From Paeniglutamicibacter psychrophenolicus (GTDB lineage Bacteria; Actinomycetota; Actinomycetes; Actinomycetales; Micrococcaceae), in contig NZ_JAUSSH010000001.1 of the NCBI RefSeq assembly GCF_030812255.1, positions 558,001-622,000 on the forward strand: a stretch of DNA of 64,000 bases, given 5' to 3'. Of the stretch, positions 43,776 through 52,121 are shown one piece after another (within the stretch, counting starts at the first letter, position 1; each line of letters opens with the position of its first letter). A program made the position numbers and the translations under genes. The notes below the pieces were generated by a model, which was not told where the DNA came from, ran no database searches, and saw only the letters and a list, made by a program, of their open reading frames with translations.

Positions 43776-44213
43776 CTAGGCGGCGGCTGTTTCGCCGTGG
43801 TGGATCAGCACCGGGCACTTGGCGTGGGCGGCCAGCGAGCTGGACACCGAGCCCATGACCAGGCCCTTGAAGCCGCCGCGGCCGCGTGTGCCCAGCACCA
43901 GCATGGCCGCGTCCTTGGATGCCTCGATCAGGTTGGGGGCCGCCGGGCCCATGGTGACCTCGCGCTCCAGATTGGCCGGGACGTTCTCGCCGAAGGCCTC
44001 GGTGATGGACTTGTCCAGCGCGTCGCGGGCGTCCTGCTCCGGCGCCCACTCCGGGGTGTAGTCCTCCAGCGCGATGCGCGGCAGCCACGAGGAGAAGGCC
44101 ACCAGGTCGTGGCCCAGGGATGCTGCCAGGGACGAAGCATAGCGCAGCGCGGAAATCGATTGCGCCGAACCGTCAATGCCGACAACGATCTTGCTGCGGT
44201 CAGTTTTTTCCAT
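43776..44213 (-). CDS. Universal stress protein, UspA family
   Basis: 145 residues, a single Usp domain. It has IVVGIDGSAQSISALRYA at the N-terminus and the ATP-binding G-x2-G-x9-G-S/T motif in GTRGRGGFKGLVMGSVSSSL, so it is the nucleotide-binding type. The end CPVLIHHGE is typical. Such proteins respond to stress and growth arrest. A palindrome 92 bases upstream (44,305-44,323) may be its control site. Confidence 0.93.
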   Translation of the reverse strand: MEKTDRSKIVVGIDGSAQSISALRYASSLAASLGHDLVAFSSWLPRIALEDYTPEWAPEQDARDALDKSITEAFGENVPANLEREVTMGPAAPNLIEASKDAAMLVLGTRGRGGFKGLVMGSVSSSLAAHAKCPVLIHHGETAAA

Positions 44214-44304
44214 GGTGAAACGCTCTTTTCCTCAATCGGGGAAGGCTGGTCCAACGGGGCCCAAGGGCCCTGTTGGATTCATCATACCCTTGCCCACCAG
44301 TGAC

Positions 44305-44323
44305 TTTCTACAAATTGTAGAAA
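44305..44323. promoter_or_regulatory. Perfect 19-bp palindrome upstream of uspA-like gene
   Basis: TTTCTACAAATTGTAGAAA is a perfect 9-1-9 inverted repeat in an otherwise GC-rich gap, 92 bases upstream of the Usp start and downstream of the small membrane-protein gene on the same strand. It looks like an operator for a dimeric repressor rather than a terminator (AT-rich stem, one-base centre). The inner TACA-N3-TGTA resembles sites of winged-helix repressors, but the regulator is unknown. Confidence 0.55.
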
Positions 44324-44395
44324 TCAGGCGGTGAAGCTTCACGCTGCCGGGACACCCGATACCGGTCCCGCCGGCGGCACCGGCGCGGCGCATGC

Positions 44396-44481
44396 AAAAA
44401 GGAGGCCGGGGCGCCGCCGGCACCAACACCCGTGCACCTGGTGGTGCGCGGGTCTTGATGCTGCATGGTGCTCCGGCCTCC
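44396..44481 (-). terminator. Terminator of the small membrane-protein gene
   Basis: GGAGGCCGG (44,401-44,409) pairs with CCGGCCTCC (44,473-44,481) across a long, partly structured loop. On the minus strand the stem is followed by TTTTTGCATG. Confidence 0.65.
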
Positions 44482-44503
44482 TCGGGGAAAACCGTGCGGA
44501 AAG

Positions 44504-44752
44504 CTAGTCCCGCTGTGAAGCTGTCTTCGACGGGTTCTTGTCCGACATGCCCAGGATGTGCTGCGGGATGCCGAAGGCCAGCATGGCCAGCACGAAGCAG
44601 GAGATGCCCGGGATCCAGGCGTTTTCCAGCGTCCAGAACGACAGCGAGTAGAGGCAGCCAAGGAACAGGATGAAGAACACCGCGAAGGCGATGAGGTTTC
44701 CGGCCAAGCGGCCCTGGCCCGAGTGGGCTACGTTCTTGCCGTTCGAGTACAC
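44504..44752 (-). CDS. Small membrane protein, two transmembrane helices, unknown function
   Basis: 82 residues. Two hydrophobic helices at about 19-37 (LIAFAVFFILFLGCLYSL) and 45-66 (WIPGISCFVLAMLAFGIPQH), with a polar C-terminal tail MSDKNPSKTASQRD. The GTG at 44,752 has AGGAGA six bases upstream, so the longer TTG start at 44,782 is rejected. I do not recognise a family beyond small actinobacterial membrane proteins. It lies 51 bases downstream of deoC and may be on the same transcript. Confidence 0.75.
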   Translation of the reverse strand: MYSNGKNVAHSGQGRLAGNLIAFAVFFILFLGCLYSLSFWTLENAWIPGISCFVLAMLAFGIPQHILGMSDKNPSKTASQRD

Positions 44753-44803
44753 AGCGATTCTCCTAAAATGGTCTTGTTGCAATGCGCGTTCGAGGGTGGG
44801 TGG

Positions 44804-45487
44804 TCAGTAGCCCTCGTCGCCTTGTTCACCCTCCACAATAGCAACTCCGGAGCTGGAACCAAGACGCGTGGCCCCGGCATCGATCATGGCACGGGCGGTT
44901 TCCAGCGAGCGGACCCCGCCGGAGGCCTTGACGCCCAGATCCGGGCCGACGGTTGCGCGCATCAACGCCACATCCTCAAGGGTGGCGCCGCCGCCGCCAA
45001 AGCCCGTGGAGGTCTTCACGAAGTCGGCACCCGCGCGCACCGAGGCGCGGCAGGCCAGGATCTTTTCGTCGTCGGTCAGCATCGAGGTTTCGATGATGAC
45101 CTTCAGGATCGCTCCGCCCTCGTGCACGGCGTCGGCGATGGCGGAAATGTCGGCCACCAGTGTCTCCTCGTCCCCGGCCTTGGCCGCGGCGATGTTGATG
45201 ACCATGTCGATCTCGTTGGCGCCGTCGGCGATGGCCCCGCGGGCCTCGAAGACCTTGGACGCGGTGGGGGTCGCGCCGAACGGGAAGCCGATCACCGAGC
45301 AGGTCAGCACCCCGGAACCGGCAAGTGCGGCGCTCACGGTGGAAACCCAGATCGGGTTCACGCACACGGACTTGAACCGGTACTTGGCGGCCTCGGCGCA
45401 GATGCGTTCGATGTCGGCGCCGGTGGCATCGGCGTTCAGGATGGTGTGGTCGATGTACGAGGCGATGAAGGTGTCTTTGGTGCTCAT
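44804..45487 (-). CDS. deoC: Deoxyribose-phosphate aldolase
   Basis: 227 residues, TIM barrel. Motifs: [20 protein letters not shown] at the start, [47 protein letters not shown], and the Schiff-base lysine in [20 protein letters not shown], then [10 protein letters not shown]. It cleaves 2-deoxyribose-5-phosphate to glyceraldehyde-3-phosphate and acetaldehyde. It is third in the PNP-mutase-deoC series, so it completes deoxynucleoside catabolism. The open frame continues to 45,610, but [14 protein letters not shown] is the family start. Confidence 0.95.
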   Translation of the reverse strand: MSTKDTFIASYIDHTILNADATGADIERICAEAAKYRFKSVCVNPIWVSTVSAALAGSGVLTCSVIGFPFGATPTASKVFEARGAIADGANEIDMVINIAAAKAGDEETLVADISAIADAVHEGGAILKVIIETSMLTDDEKILACRASVRAGADFVKTSTGFGGGGATLEDVALMRATVGPDLGVKASGGVRSLETARAMIDAGATRLGSSSGVAIVEGEQGDEGY

Positions 45488-45545
45488 GGCGTGTGTATCA
45501 GGCTCCTGGTCGAGATGAAGGAAGGTCGGGGTGCGGGGGAGCGGG

Positions 45546-47291
45546 TCACCGGCGGAGCAGGTCCGCAAGTTCCTGCTTGATGCGCCCCAGCGCCCGGGTG
45601 GCCGCGGCACGGGCCGCCGGGAGCCCGGCGGGGCCGGCTACGGGGGTGATGGTTTCAAGGTAGCACTTCAGCTTGGGCTCGGTACCCGAGGGGCGCACGA
45701 TCACCCGGGTGTTGGCCGCGGTGGCAAAGAGCAGCCCGTCGGTCGGCGGCAGGTTCGCCCCCAGCGACAGGTCCTCGAACCCGGTGACTTCTTCCCCGCC
45801 CAGGGTGGCCGGCGGGGCCGAGCGCAACGCGGCCATCATGCCGTCCAGCAGCCCCAGGTCCGCCACGCGCACCGAGAGCTGGTCGGTGGCGTGCAGCCCG
45901 TGTGCCACGGCCAGGGCATCGAGCACCTCGGGCAGCGAGGACCCGGCGGCCTTGAGCTCGGCGGCGTAGTCGGCCAGCAGCAGCGCCGCGGAGAGCCCGT
46001 CCTTGTCGCGCACCAGGGCCGGGGCCACGCAATAGCCCAGCGCCTCCTCGTAGCCGAATGCCAGGTGCGGCACGCGGGAAATCCACTTGAACCCGGTCAA
46101 CGTGTTCTCGTGCGCCAGGGAATGGGCCGCGGCGATGGAGGCGAGCATGCGCGAGGAAACGATGGAGTTGGCCAGCACCGTGCCCGGCGCGGCGTTCGCG
46201 GCGGCGCGGTCGCCCAGCAGCCAGCCGAGCTCGTCCCCGCGCAGCATCCGCCAGCCGGTGCCCTCGAACTTCACCGCTGCGGCGCAGCGGTCCGCATCGG
46301 GGTCGTTGGCGATGACCAGGTCGGCGTCGGTGGCCCCGGCCAGGGCAAGCGCCAGGTCCAGGGCGCCGGGCTCCTCCGGGTTCGGGAAGGCGACGGTGGG
46401 GAAGTCCGGGTCCGGCTCGGCCTGCTCGGCCACCAGGCGCACCCGCGAGAACCCCGCCTGCCCCAGGGCCTGGGCCATGGTGTGCCCCCCGACCCCGTGC
46501 ATCGGGGTCAGCACGATCCGCAGGCTTTCCCGCGCCGCCGCCAGCGCATCGTTGGCCGTCCCGCCGGTCCGGGGCACCACCGAGGCGATGGCATCCAGGT
46601 ACGCGCCCTCCACGTCCCCTGGCTCCCCGGCGCCGGGCAACACCTCCCAGCCGCCGGCGGCCAGCGCGATGTCCGCCATGGGCTCGTCGTGGTTGATCCG
46701 TGCGGCGATCTGCGCATCGACCGGCGCGACGATCTGCGCGCCCTGGCCCCATCCGGTTTCGGCGCGCCCGCCCAGGTAGACCTTGTAGCCGTTGTCCGCC
46801 GGCGGGTTGTGGCTGGCGGTGACCATGATCCCGGCCTCGGTGCCCAGCTCGCGCACGGCCCAGGCCAGCACCGGGGTGGGCAGGGCGGCGGGCAGCAGCT
46901 GCACCTGGATCCCGGCGGCGGTGAGCACCGCCGCGGACTCGCGGGCAAAGACGTCCGAGTTGTGCCTCGCGTCGTAGCCGATGACCGCGCGCGGAGTGTA
47001 GGCGCCGTCGGCCGCGGCGAGCAGGAAACGTCCGATGCCGGCGGCGGTGCGGCGCACCACCATCGAGTTCATCCGGTTCGGCCCGGCGCCGAGCTCCGCG
47101 CGCAGGCCCGCGGTGCCGAATGCCAGGTTCCCCGCGAAGCGGTCCGCCAGCTCGGCGTGTGCGCCCCGGTCCCCGGCGACAACTTTCGCGCACAGGGCCC
47201 TCAGCTGTGCGGCGGCGGCCGCGTCGGGATCCTGGTCCGCCCAGGTGGCGGCGCGATCCAGCAAAGCGGTATCCGGTGCGGGGCTGCTCAT
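45546..47291 (-). CDS. pmmB: Phospho-sugar mutase (PMM/PGM superfamily, pmmB-like)
   Basis: 581 residues, the long form of the alpha-D-phosphohexomutase superfamily. All four signatures are present: [15 protein letters not shown] (N-terminal domain), the phosphoserine loop [18 protein letters not shown], the metal-binding DPDADRC, and the phosphate-binding [14 protein letters not shown] near the end. Annotated in relatives as phosphomannomutase or phosphoglucomutase. Its place between a purine nucleoside phosphorylase (53-base gap) and deoC (58-base gap) argues for a phosphopentomutase role, which is known for some long-form members; this is inference. Confidence 0.92.
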   Translation of the reverse strand: MSSPAPDTALLDRAATWADQDPDAAAAAQLRALCAKVVAGDRGAHAELADRFAGNLAFGTAGLRAELGAGPNRMNSMVVRRTAAGIGRFLLAAADGAYTPRAVIGYDARHNSDVFARESAAVLTAAGIQVQLLPAALPTPVLAWAVRELGTEAGIMVTASHNPPADNGYKVYLGGRAETGWGQGAQIVAPVDAQIAARINHDEPMADIALAAGGWEVLPGAGEPGDVEGAYLDAIASVVPRTGGTANDALAAARESLRIVLTPMHGVGGHTMAQALGQAGFSRVRLVAEQAEPDPDFPTVAFPNPEEPGALDLALALAGATDADLVIANDPDADRCAAAVKFEGTGWRMLRGDELGWLLGDRAAANAAPGTVLANSIVSSRMLASIAAAHSLAHENTLTGFKWISRVPHLAFGYEEALGYCVAPALVRDKDGLSAALLLADYAAELKAAGSSLPEVLDALAVAHGLHATDQLSVRVADLGLLDGMMAALRSAPPATLGGEEVTGFEDLSLGANLPPTDGLLFATAANTRVIVRPSGTEPKLKCYLETITPVAGPAGLPAARAAATRALGRIKQELADLLRR

Positions 47292-47344
47292 GGGGTTGGT
47301 TCCTTTGTGCGACGGGTTCTTGGGTGCGGGGTGCGAAGCGGCGG

Positions 47345-48154
47345 CTAGAGCCTGGCGACGATGTCGGCCAGCAGCGCGGAGATCCGCGGGCCGGCGGATT
47401 GGCCTGCCTCGATGACCTCTTCGTGGCTCAGCGCGGTGGCGGAGATGCCGGCGGCCAGGTTGGTGACCAGCGAGATCCCGAAGACCTCCAGGCCCGCGTG
47501 GCGAGCGGCGATGGCTTCCAGCGCGGTGGACATGCCCACCAGGTCGGCGCCGATCACCTTGGCGTAGCGCACCTCGGCGGGGGTCTCGTAGTGCGGTCCG
47601 GTGAACTGCGCGTACACGCCCTCGTCCAGGGACGGGTCCACCTGGCGGGCCAGGTCCCGGATGCGCGGGGAATACAGGTCGGTCAAGTCCACGAACGTCG
47701 CACCCTCCAGCGGGGAGGTGCCGGTGAGGTTGAGGTGGTCGGAGATCAGCACCGGGGTGCCCGGGGCCCAGGCCGGGTTCAGCCCGCCGCAGCCGTTGGT
47801 CAGCACCAGGGTCTTGGCTCCCGCGGCGGCGGCGGTGCGCACCCCGTGGACCACGGCGCGCACGCCGCGGCCCTCGTAGAAGTGGGTGCGTGCGCCGAGC
47901 ACCAGCACGCGCTTGCCGCCGGTGGTGAGCACCGAGGAAATCGTGCCCACGTGCCCGGGCACCGCGGCGGCGTGGAAGCCGGGTAGTTCGGTGGCGTCGA
48001 TGCGGTGGGTGGTTTCGCCGATCAGGTTCGCCGCCTCGCCCCAGCCGGAGCCGAGCACCAGGGCAATGTCGTGGGTCGGGACGCCGGTGAGTTCGGCGAT
48101 CTTGGCGGCGGCGGCGGTGGCCAGGTCAAAGGGGGCGGATTCGTTGTTGATCAC
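47345..48154 (-). CDS. punA: Purine nucleoside phosphorylase
   Basis: 269 residues, trimeric PNP family. Motifs: IALVLGSGWGEAA (phosphate-binding Ser), VPGHVGTISSVL, GARTHFYEGRGVRAVVHGVR, VLTNGCGGLNPAW, FTGPHYETPAEVRY and GMSTALEAIAARHAGLEVFG. It phosphorolyses purine (deoxy)nucleosides to base plus (deoxy)ribose-1-phosphate, feeding the mutase and DeoC. The GTG at 48,154 gives MINNESAPFDL with GTAGG upstream; the longer frame from 48,268 looks non-coding. It is divergent from the lpdA-like gene. Confidence 0.94.
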   Translation of the reverse strand: MINNESAPFDLATAAAAKIAELTGVPTHDIALVLGSGWGEAANLIGETTHRIDATELPGFHAAAVPGHVGTISSVLTTGGKRVLVLGARTHFYEGRGVRAVVHGVRTAAAAGAKTLVLTNGCGGLNPAWAPGTPVLISDHLNLTGTSPLEGATFVDLTDLYSPRIRDLARQVDPSLDEGVYAQFTGPHYETPAEVRYAKVIGADLVGMSTALEAIAARHAGLEVFGISLVTNLAAGISATALSHEEVIEAGQSAGPRISALLADIVARL

Positions 48155-48299
48155 GGGGTTAAACCTACCGGCGGAACCCCGCCTTGTCAGGTGGCCGGTG
48201 CCCGGTGCGCCCCGCCGGCCCCGGGCGCGGCCGATTGCCGCGCGGCCCCCAGCGTGTGCGTTGTGCACTTAACCGCACGGTAGGGAAGAATGGGGGATC

Positions 48300-49706
48300 G
48301 TGAGTGCACAACGCGAATTCAAGTCCCCCCGGCTGGTAATCCTTGGCGGTGGCCCCGGCGGCTACGAGGCCGCGATGGTGGGCGCCCAACTCGGCGCCGA
48401 AGTCACCATCGTCGAACGAGCGGGAATGGGCGGCTCGGCCGTGCTGACCGACGTCGTCCCGTCCAAGACGCTGATCGCCACGGCCGACGCCATGCGCCGG
48501 GTCTCCGGGGCGCGCGAGTTCGGCGTCGAGGTCGGCAACTCCGACACCGCGACGGCCACCAACCTTTCGGTGGTGAACTCCCGCCTGCTTCAGCTGGCCC
48601 GGGAACAGTCCTCGGACATCCACGTGGGCCTCGAGCGCGTCGGGGTGCGCGTGGTCATCGGCGAGGGCAGGCTGCTCGACGCCTCCACCGTCGAGGTTGC
48701 CCGCGCCGACGGCAGCACCGAGACACTCGAGGCCGACGCCCTGTTGATTTCCGTTGGCGCGCACCCGCGCGAACTGCCCACCGCGATTCCCGACGGCGAA
48801 CGCATCTTCAACTGGACCCAGATCTACAACCTCAAGGAAATCCCCGAGCACCTGATCGTCATCGGTTCCGGTGTCACCGGCGCCGAATTCGCCTCGGCCT
48901 ACAACCTGCTGGGCACCAAGGTCACCCTGGTGTCCTCGCGCGACCGCGTGCTGCCCGGCGAGGACGCCGACGCCGCCGAAGTGCTTGAGCAGGCGTTCAA
49001 GAACAACGGCGTCAACGTCGTGGCCAAGTCGCGCGCCGAGGCCGTGGAACGCGTCGGCGACTCCGTCAAGGTCACACTGGGTGACGGGAAGGTCATCGAG
49101 GGCAGCCACTGCCTGGTGGCCGTCGGCTCGATCCCCAACACCGCAGGCATCGGGTTGGAAGAGGCAGGCATCAAGCTCAGCGAGTCCGGCCACATCCAGG
49201 TCGACGGCGTCTCGCGCACCACCGCCACCAACGTCTACGCCGCGGGCGACTGCACCGGCGTGTTCGCGCTGGCCTCGGTTTCCGCGATGCAGGGCCGCAT
49301 TGCCATGGCGCACCTGCTGGGCGACTCGGTCAAGCCGCTGAAGCTCAACGAGGTTTCCTCCAACATCTTCACCTCCCCGGAAATCGCCACGGTCGGCGTC
49401 ACCGAGCGCATGGTCGACGAGGGCAAGTACCAGGCCGACATCATCAAGCTGGACCTGGCGACCAATGCCCGGGCCAAGATGATGAACGTGACCGAAGGCT
49501 TCGTGAAGATCATTGCGCGCCGCGGCTCCGGAACCGTCATCGGCGGCGTCGTGGTCGCCCCGCGTGCCTCCGAGCTGATTTTCCCGATCGCGTTGGCTGT
49601 GCACAACAAGCTGCACGTCGACGACATTGCCGAAACCTTCTCGGTCTACCCCTCGCTATCGGGCTCCATCTCCGAGGCGGCCCGCCGCCTCCACGTCCAC
49701 CTCTAG
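48300..49706 (+). CDS. lpdA: LpdA-like NAD(P)H quinone dehydrogenase (pyridine nucleotide-disulfide oxidoreductase family, no redox disulfide)
   Basis: 468 residues. FAD-binding LVILGGGPGGYEAAMVGAQL is at the start, NAD-binding VIGSGVTGAEFASAYNLLG in the middle, and YAAGDCTGVFALASVSAMQG then precedes the dimerisation domain ending YPSLSGSISEAARRLH. The CxxxxC redox pair expected after the first strand is missing: that region reads GMGGSAVLTDVVPSKTLIAT. This matches the mycobacterial LpdA (Rv3303c) group, which reduces quinones rather than lipoamide. GTG start. The position next to punA and pmmB mirrors the mycobacterial order. Confidence 0.92.
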   Translation: MSAQREFKSPRLVILGGGPGGYEAAMVGAQLGAEVTIVERAGMGGSAVLTDVVPSKTLIATADAMRRVSGAREFGVEVGNSDTATATNLSVVNSRLLQLAREQSSDIHVGLERVGVRVVIGEGRLLDASTVEVARADGSTETLEADALLISVGAHPRELPTAIPDGERIFNWTQIYNLKEIPEHLIVIGSGVTGAEFASAYNLLGTKVTLVSSRDRVLPGEDADAAEVLEQAFKNNGVNVVAKSRAEAVERVGDSVKVTLGDGKVIEGSHCLVAVGSIPNTAGIGLEEAGIKLSESGHIQVDGVSRTTATNVYAAGDCTGVFALASVSAMQGRIAMAHLLGDSVKPLKLNEVSSNIFTSPEIATVGVTERMVDEGKYQADIIKLDLATNARAKMMNVTEGFVKIIARRGSGTVIGGVVVAPRASELIFPIALAVHNKLHVDDIAETFSVYPSLSGSISEAARRLHVHL

Positions 49707-49738
49707 GGACCTTCCGCCGGTACGCCGGCACCGTGGCC

Positions 49739-49794
49739 GAACCGCCGCAATGTGCGCCAACCTTGGTGCCCGTTGCGGCGGTTCGTTCTCTTTA
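49739..49794 (+). terminator. Terminator after lpdA-like gene
   Basis: A 12-bp stem, GAACCGCCGCAA with TTGCGGCGGTTC, with a 22-base loop, followed by GTTCTCTTT. It sits 33 bases beyond the stop. The rest of the gap to 49,954 should hold the transporter promoter; ACTTGTCC occurs twice there, without an assigned role. Confidence 0.75.
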
Positions 49795-49954
49795 GCCCGC
49801 AATCGGGGCCGTCACGTGGCATGCTGGTCCTCGGAACGGGTGAGACCCACAGCACACTTGTCCAGATAGTGGAAGGACTGTCCGAAGGGTGGACATCCAG
49901 CCTAAACTTGTCCCCTAGTAACTTGCCGGAACCCACCAAGAGAATCACGAGCCC

Positions 49955-51343
49955 ATGTCCAACAAGACCGCGGTCGTCGCACCGAAGGAAAACACACGCG
50001 GACGCGTGCTGTTTGCCAGCCTCATCGGCACCACCATTGAATTTTTCGACTTCTACGCCTATGCGACCGCATCGGTGCTGGTTTTCCCGACGCTGTTCTT
50101 CCCGAACGCCTCGAACGTCAACGCGATCCTGTCCTCGTTCGCGATCTTCGGCGTGGCCTTCGTGGCCCGCCCGGTGGGCTCGGTGCTCTTCGGGCACTTC
50201 GGCGACAAGATCGGCCGCAAGGGAACCCTGGTGGCCTCGCTGCTCCTGATGGGCATCGCCACCTTCCTGATCGGCTTCCTGCCCCCGGCGCAGGGCAACT
50301 TCGTGGTGCTGGCGCCGCTGATGCTGGTGCTGCTGCGCTTCGCCCAGGGCCTGGCCCTCGGCGGGGAGTGGTCCGGAGCGGCGCTGCTGGCCACCGAGAA
50401 CGCCCCGGCCAACAAGCGCGCCATCTACGGCACCTTCCCGCAGTTGGGCGCGCCCATCGGCTTCATCATTGCCAACCTGATGTTCGTCGGCCTGCAGCTG
50501 GGCCTGACCCCGGAGCAGTTCATGTCCTGGGGCTGGCGCGTGCCGTTCATCCTCTCGGCCGTGATGGTCGCCGTGGGCCTGTGGGTCCGCCTGAAGCTGG
50601 TCGAGTCCGTGGCCTTCACCAAGGTCGTTGACCAGAAGAAGGTCGCCAAGTCCCCGTTCAAGACCACCATGAAGTACCACTGGCGCCCGACGCTGGCCGG
50701 CACGTTCATCATGCTGGCCACGTACGTGCTTTTCTACCTGATGACAGCCTTCACGCTGACCTACGGCACCTCCCCGGCCACCGCGGAAGTGGCCCGCGCC
50801 GCCGCCGAGGCCAAGGGCAAGGCGTTCGACGCGGCAGCCTTCGTCCCGGGCCTGGGCATCGCCCGCCCCGAGTTCCTGACCATGCTGATCATCGGCGTGG
50901 TCTTCTTCGGCATCTTCACCGTGGTCTCGGGCCCGCTGGCCGAGAAGTTCGGCCGCCGCAAGTTCCTGATCTGGGTCACCCTGGGCATCCTGCTCTTCGG
51001 CGCGACCTGGACGCTGATGTTCGGCCCCGGCAAGGGCGCGGCGATGGCCGGCCTGGTCATCGGCTTCACGCTCATGGGCCTGACCTTCGGGCCGATGGCG
51101 GCCTACCTGCCCGAGCTGTTCCCCTCGAATGTGCGCTACACCGGATCGGCAGTGGCCTACAACATGTCCTCGGTCATCGGTGCGGCCCCGGCATCGTTCG
51201 TGGCCATCGCGCTGTGGCAGTTCGGCGGCGGCAACACCGTCTGGGTGGGGGTCTACCTCGCCGCGGCCGCGGTGCTCACGCTCGTCGCCCTGTTCCTGAC
51301 CAAGGACACCAAGGACGTCGACTACGAGAACAACGTCTCCTAG
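49955..51343 (+). CDS. MFS transporter, metabolite:H+ symporter (MHS) family
   Basis: 462 residues with 12 predicted helices. The MHS signature is clear: ASLIGTTIEFFDFYAYATAS at helix 1, ARPVGSVLFGHFGDKIGRKG in loop 2-3, FAQGLALGGEWSGAALLATE, and a second loop KFGRRKFLIWVT. Relatives (ProP, KgtP, ShiA) import carboxylates, betaines or shikimate with protons. The substrate is not deducible. The ribosome site is weak. No co-directional partner gene; flanked by terminators. Confidence 0.92.
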   Translation: MSNKTAVVAPKENTRGRVLFASLIGTTIEFFDFYAYATASVLVFPTLFFPNASNVNAILSSFAIFGVAFVARPVGSVLFGHFGDKIGRKGTLVASLLLMGIATFLIGFLPPAQGNFVVLAPLMLVLLRFAQGLALGGEWSGAALLATENAPANKRAIYGTFPQLGAPIGFIIANLMFVGLQLGLTPEQFMSWGWRVPFILSAVMVAVGLWVRLKLVESVAFTKVVDQKKVAKSPFKTTMKYHWRPTLAGTFIMLATYVLFYLMTAFTLTYGTSPATAEVARAAAEAKGKAFDAAAFVPGLGIARPEFLTMLIIGVVFFGIFTVVSGPLAEKFGRRKFLIWVTLGILLFGATWTLMFGPGKGAAMAGLVIGFTLMGLTFGPMAAYLPELFPSNVRYTGSAVAYNMSSVIGAAPASFVAIALWQFGGGNTVWVGVYLAAAAVLTLVALFLTKDTKDVDYENNVS

Positions 51344-51356
51344 TCACCGGCTGCCG

Positions 51357-51394
51357 ACGCTGCCCGCCTTCCCCACACGGACGGCGGGCAGCGT
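51357..51394. terminator. Bidirectional hairpin between MHS transporter and DinB-like gene
   Basis: A perfect 12-bp stem (ACGCTGCCCGCC / GGCGGGCAGCGT) with a 14-base loop lies between two convergent gene ends. No long T-run. Confidence 0.7.
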
Positions 51395-51409
51395 GCGTTA
51401 ACGCCGGGG

Positions 51410-51946
51410 CTACTCGCCCACGGTCCCGTCGAGACATTCGCGCAGCAGGTCCGCGTGTCCGTTGTGCCGGGAGTACTCCTCGATGAGGTGCACCAGGATC
51501 CAGCGCACAGTCACCGTCCCGTGGTGCCCGGCCTCCACCGCGCGCTTCAACGGCTCGGAGCCCAGGGCGGCATCGGCAAAGGCCATCTCGTCCTTCCACG
51601 CGGCGAGGGACAGTGCCACCATCCGGGCATCGGCTGCCGGGAAGTCGAAATCGGTGTCGTTCCCGTCGGGGCCCCAGTACAGCGGCGGGGCCGGGTCCCC
51701 GGCCAGGCATGCGCGGACCCAGAACCGCTCCACGTCGCTCAGGTGCCGCACCAGGCCCAGCAGCGACAGCCCGGAGGGCGGCACCGCGCGGGTGCCCAGC
51801 TCCGCCGCGCCGAGCCCGGTGCACTTGAGCTCCAGGGTGCGGCGTTGGTAGTCCAGGAATCCCAGCAGGGTTTCGCGCTCGCTGCCGCACGGCGGCGGGT
51901 CGGTGCGCGGGTCCGGCGCAGGCGCCGCCATCTCTTGTGCTGACAT
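51410..51946 (-). CDS. DinB-like (DUF664) family protein
   Basis: 178 residues, predicted four-helix bundle. It has the DUF664 pattern: ETLLGFLDYQRRTLELKCTG, SLLGLVRHLSDVERFWV with the metal-ligand-type His, a central GPDGNDTDFDFP, and VRWILVHLIEEYSRHNGHAD near the end with the second His pair. Members are putative metal-dependent transferases, including thiol (mycothiol/bacillithiol) S-transferases. The specific reaction is unknown. The ATG at 51,946 is preferred over the open frame to 51,985. Confidence 0.9.
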   Translation of the reverse strand: MSAQEMAAPAPDPRTDPPPCGSERETLLGFLDYQRRTLELKCTGLGAAELGTRAVPPSGLSLLGLVRHLSDVERFWVRACLAGDPAPPLYWGPDGNDTDFDFPAADARMVALSLAAWKDEMAFADAALGSEPLKRAVEAGHHGTVTVRWILVHLIEEYSRHNGHADLLRECLDGTVGE

Positions 51947-52058
51947 GGGCACCAGCCTATGGCCGAATGCCCGCCCCCGAGGCAACGCGCGCGGAGGATT
52001 GGCGGGAATTCAGCGAACCGGCGTCAACAAGACAAGCGGTGGCACGATGGCGCGAAAG

Positions 52059-52095
52059 GGGCGGCCCGGTCTCCACGAGGAAGACCGGGCCGCCC
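52059..52095 (-). terminator. Terminator of the acyl-CoA carboxylase alpha gene
   Basis: A perfect 14-bp stem, GGGCGGCCCGGTCT with AGACCGGGCCGCCC, with a nine-base loop, lies 27 bases past the stop. It is followed on the minus strand by CTTTCG, a weak T-run. Confidence 0.75.
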
Positions 52096-52121
52096 TGTTC
52101 GGTGCGTTGTTCGGTGCGGTG

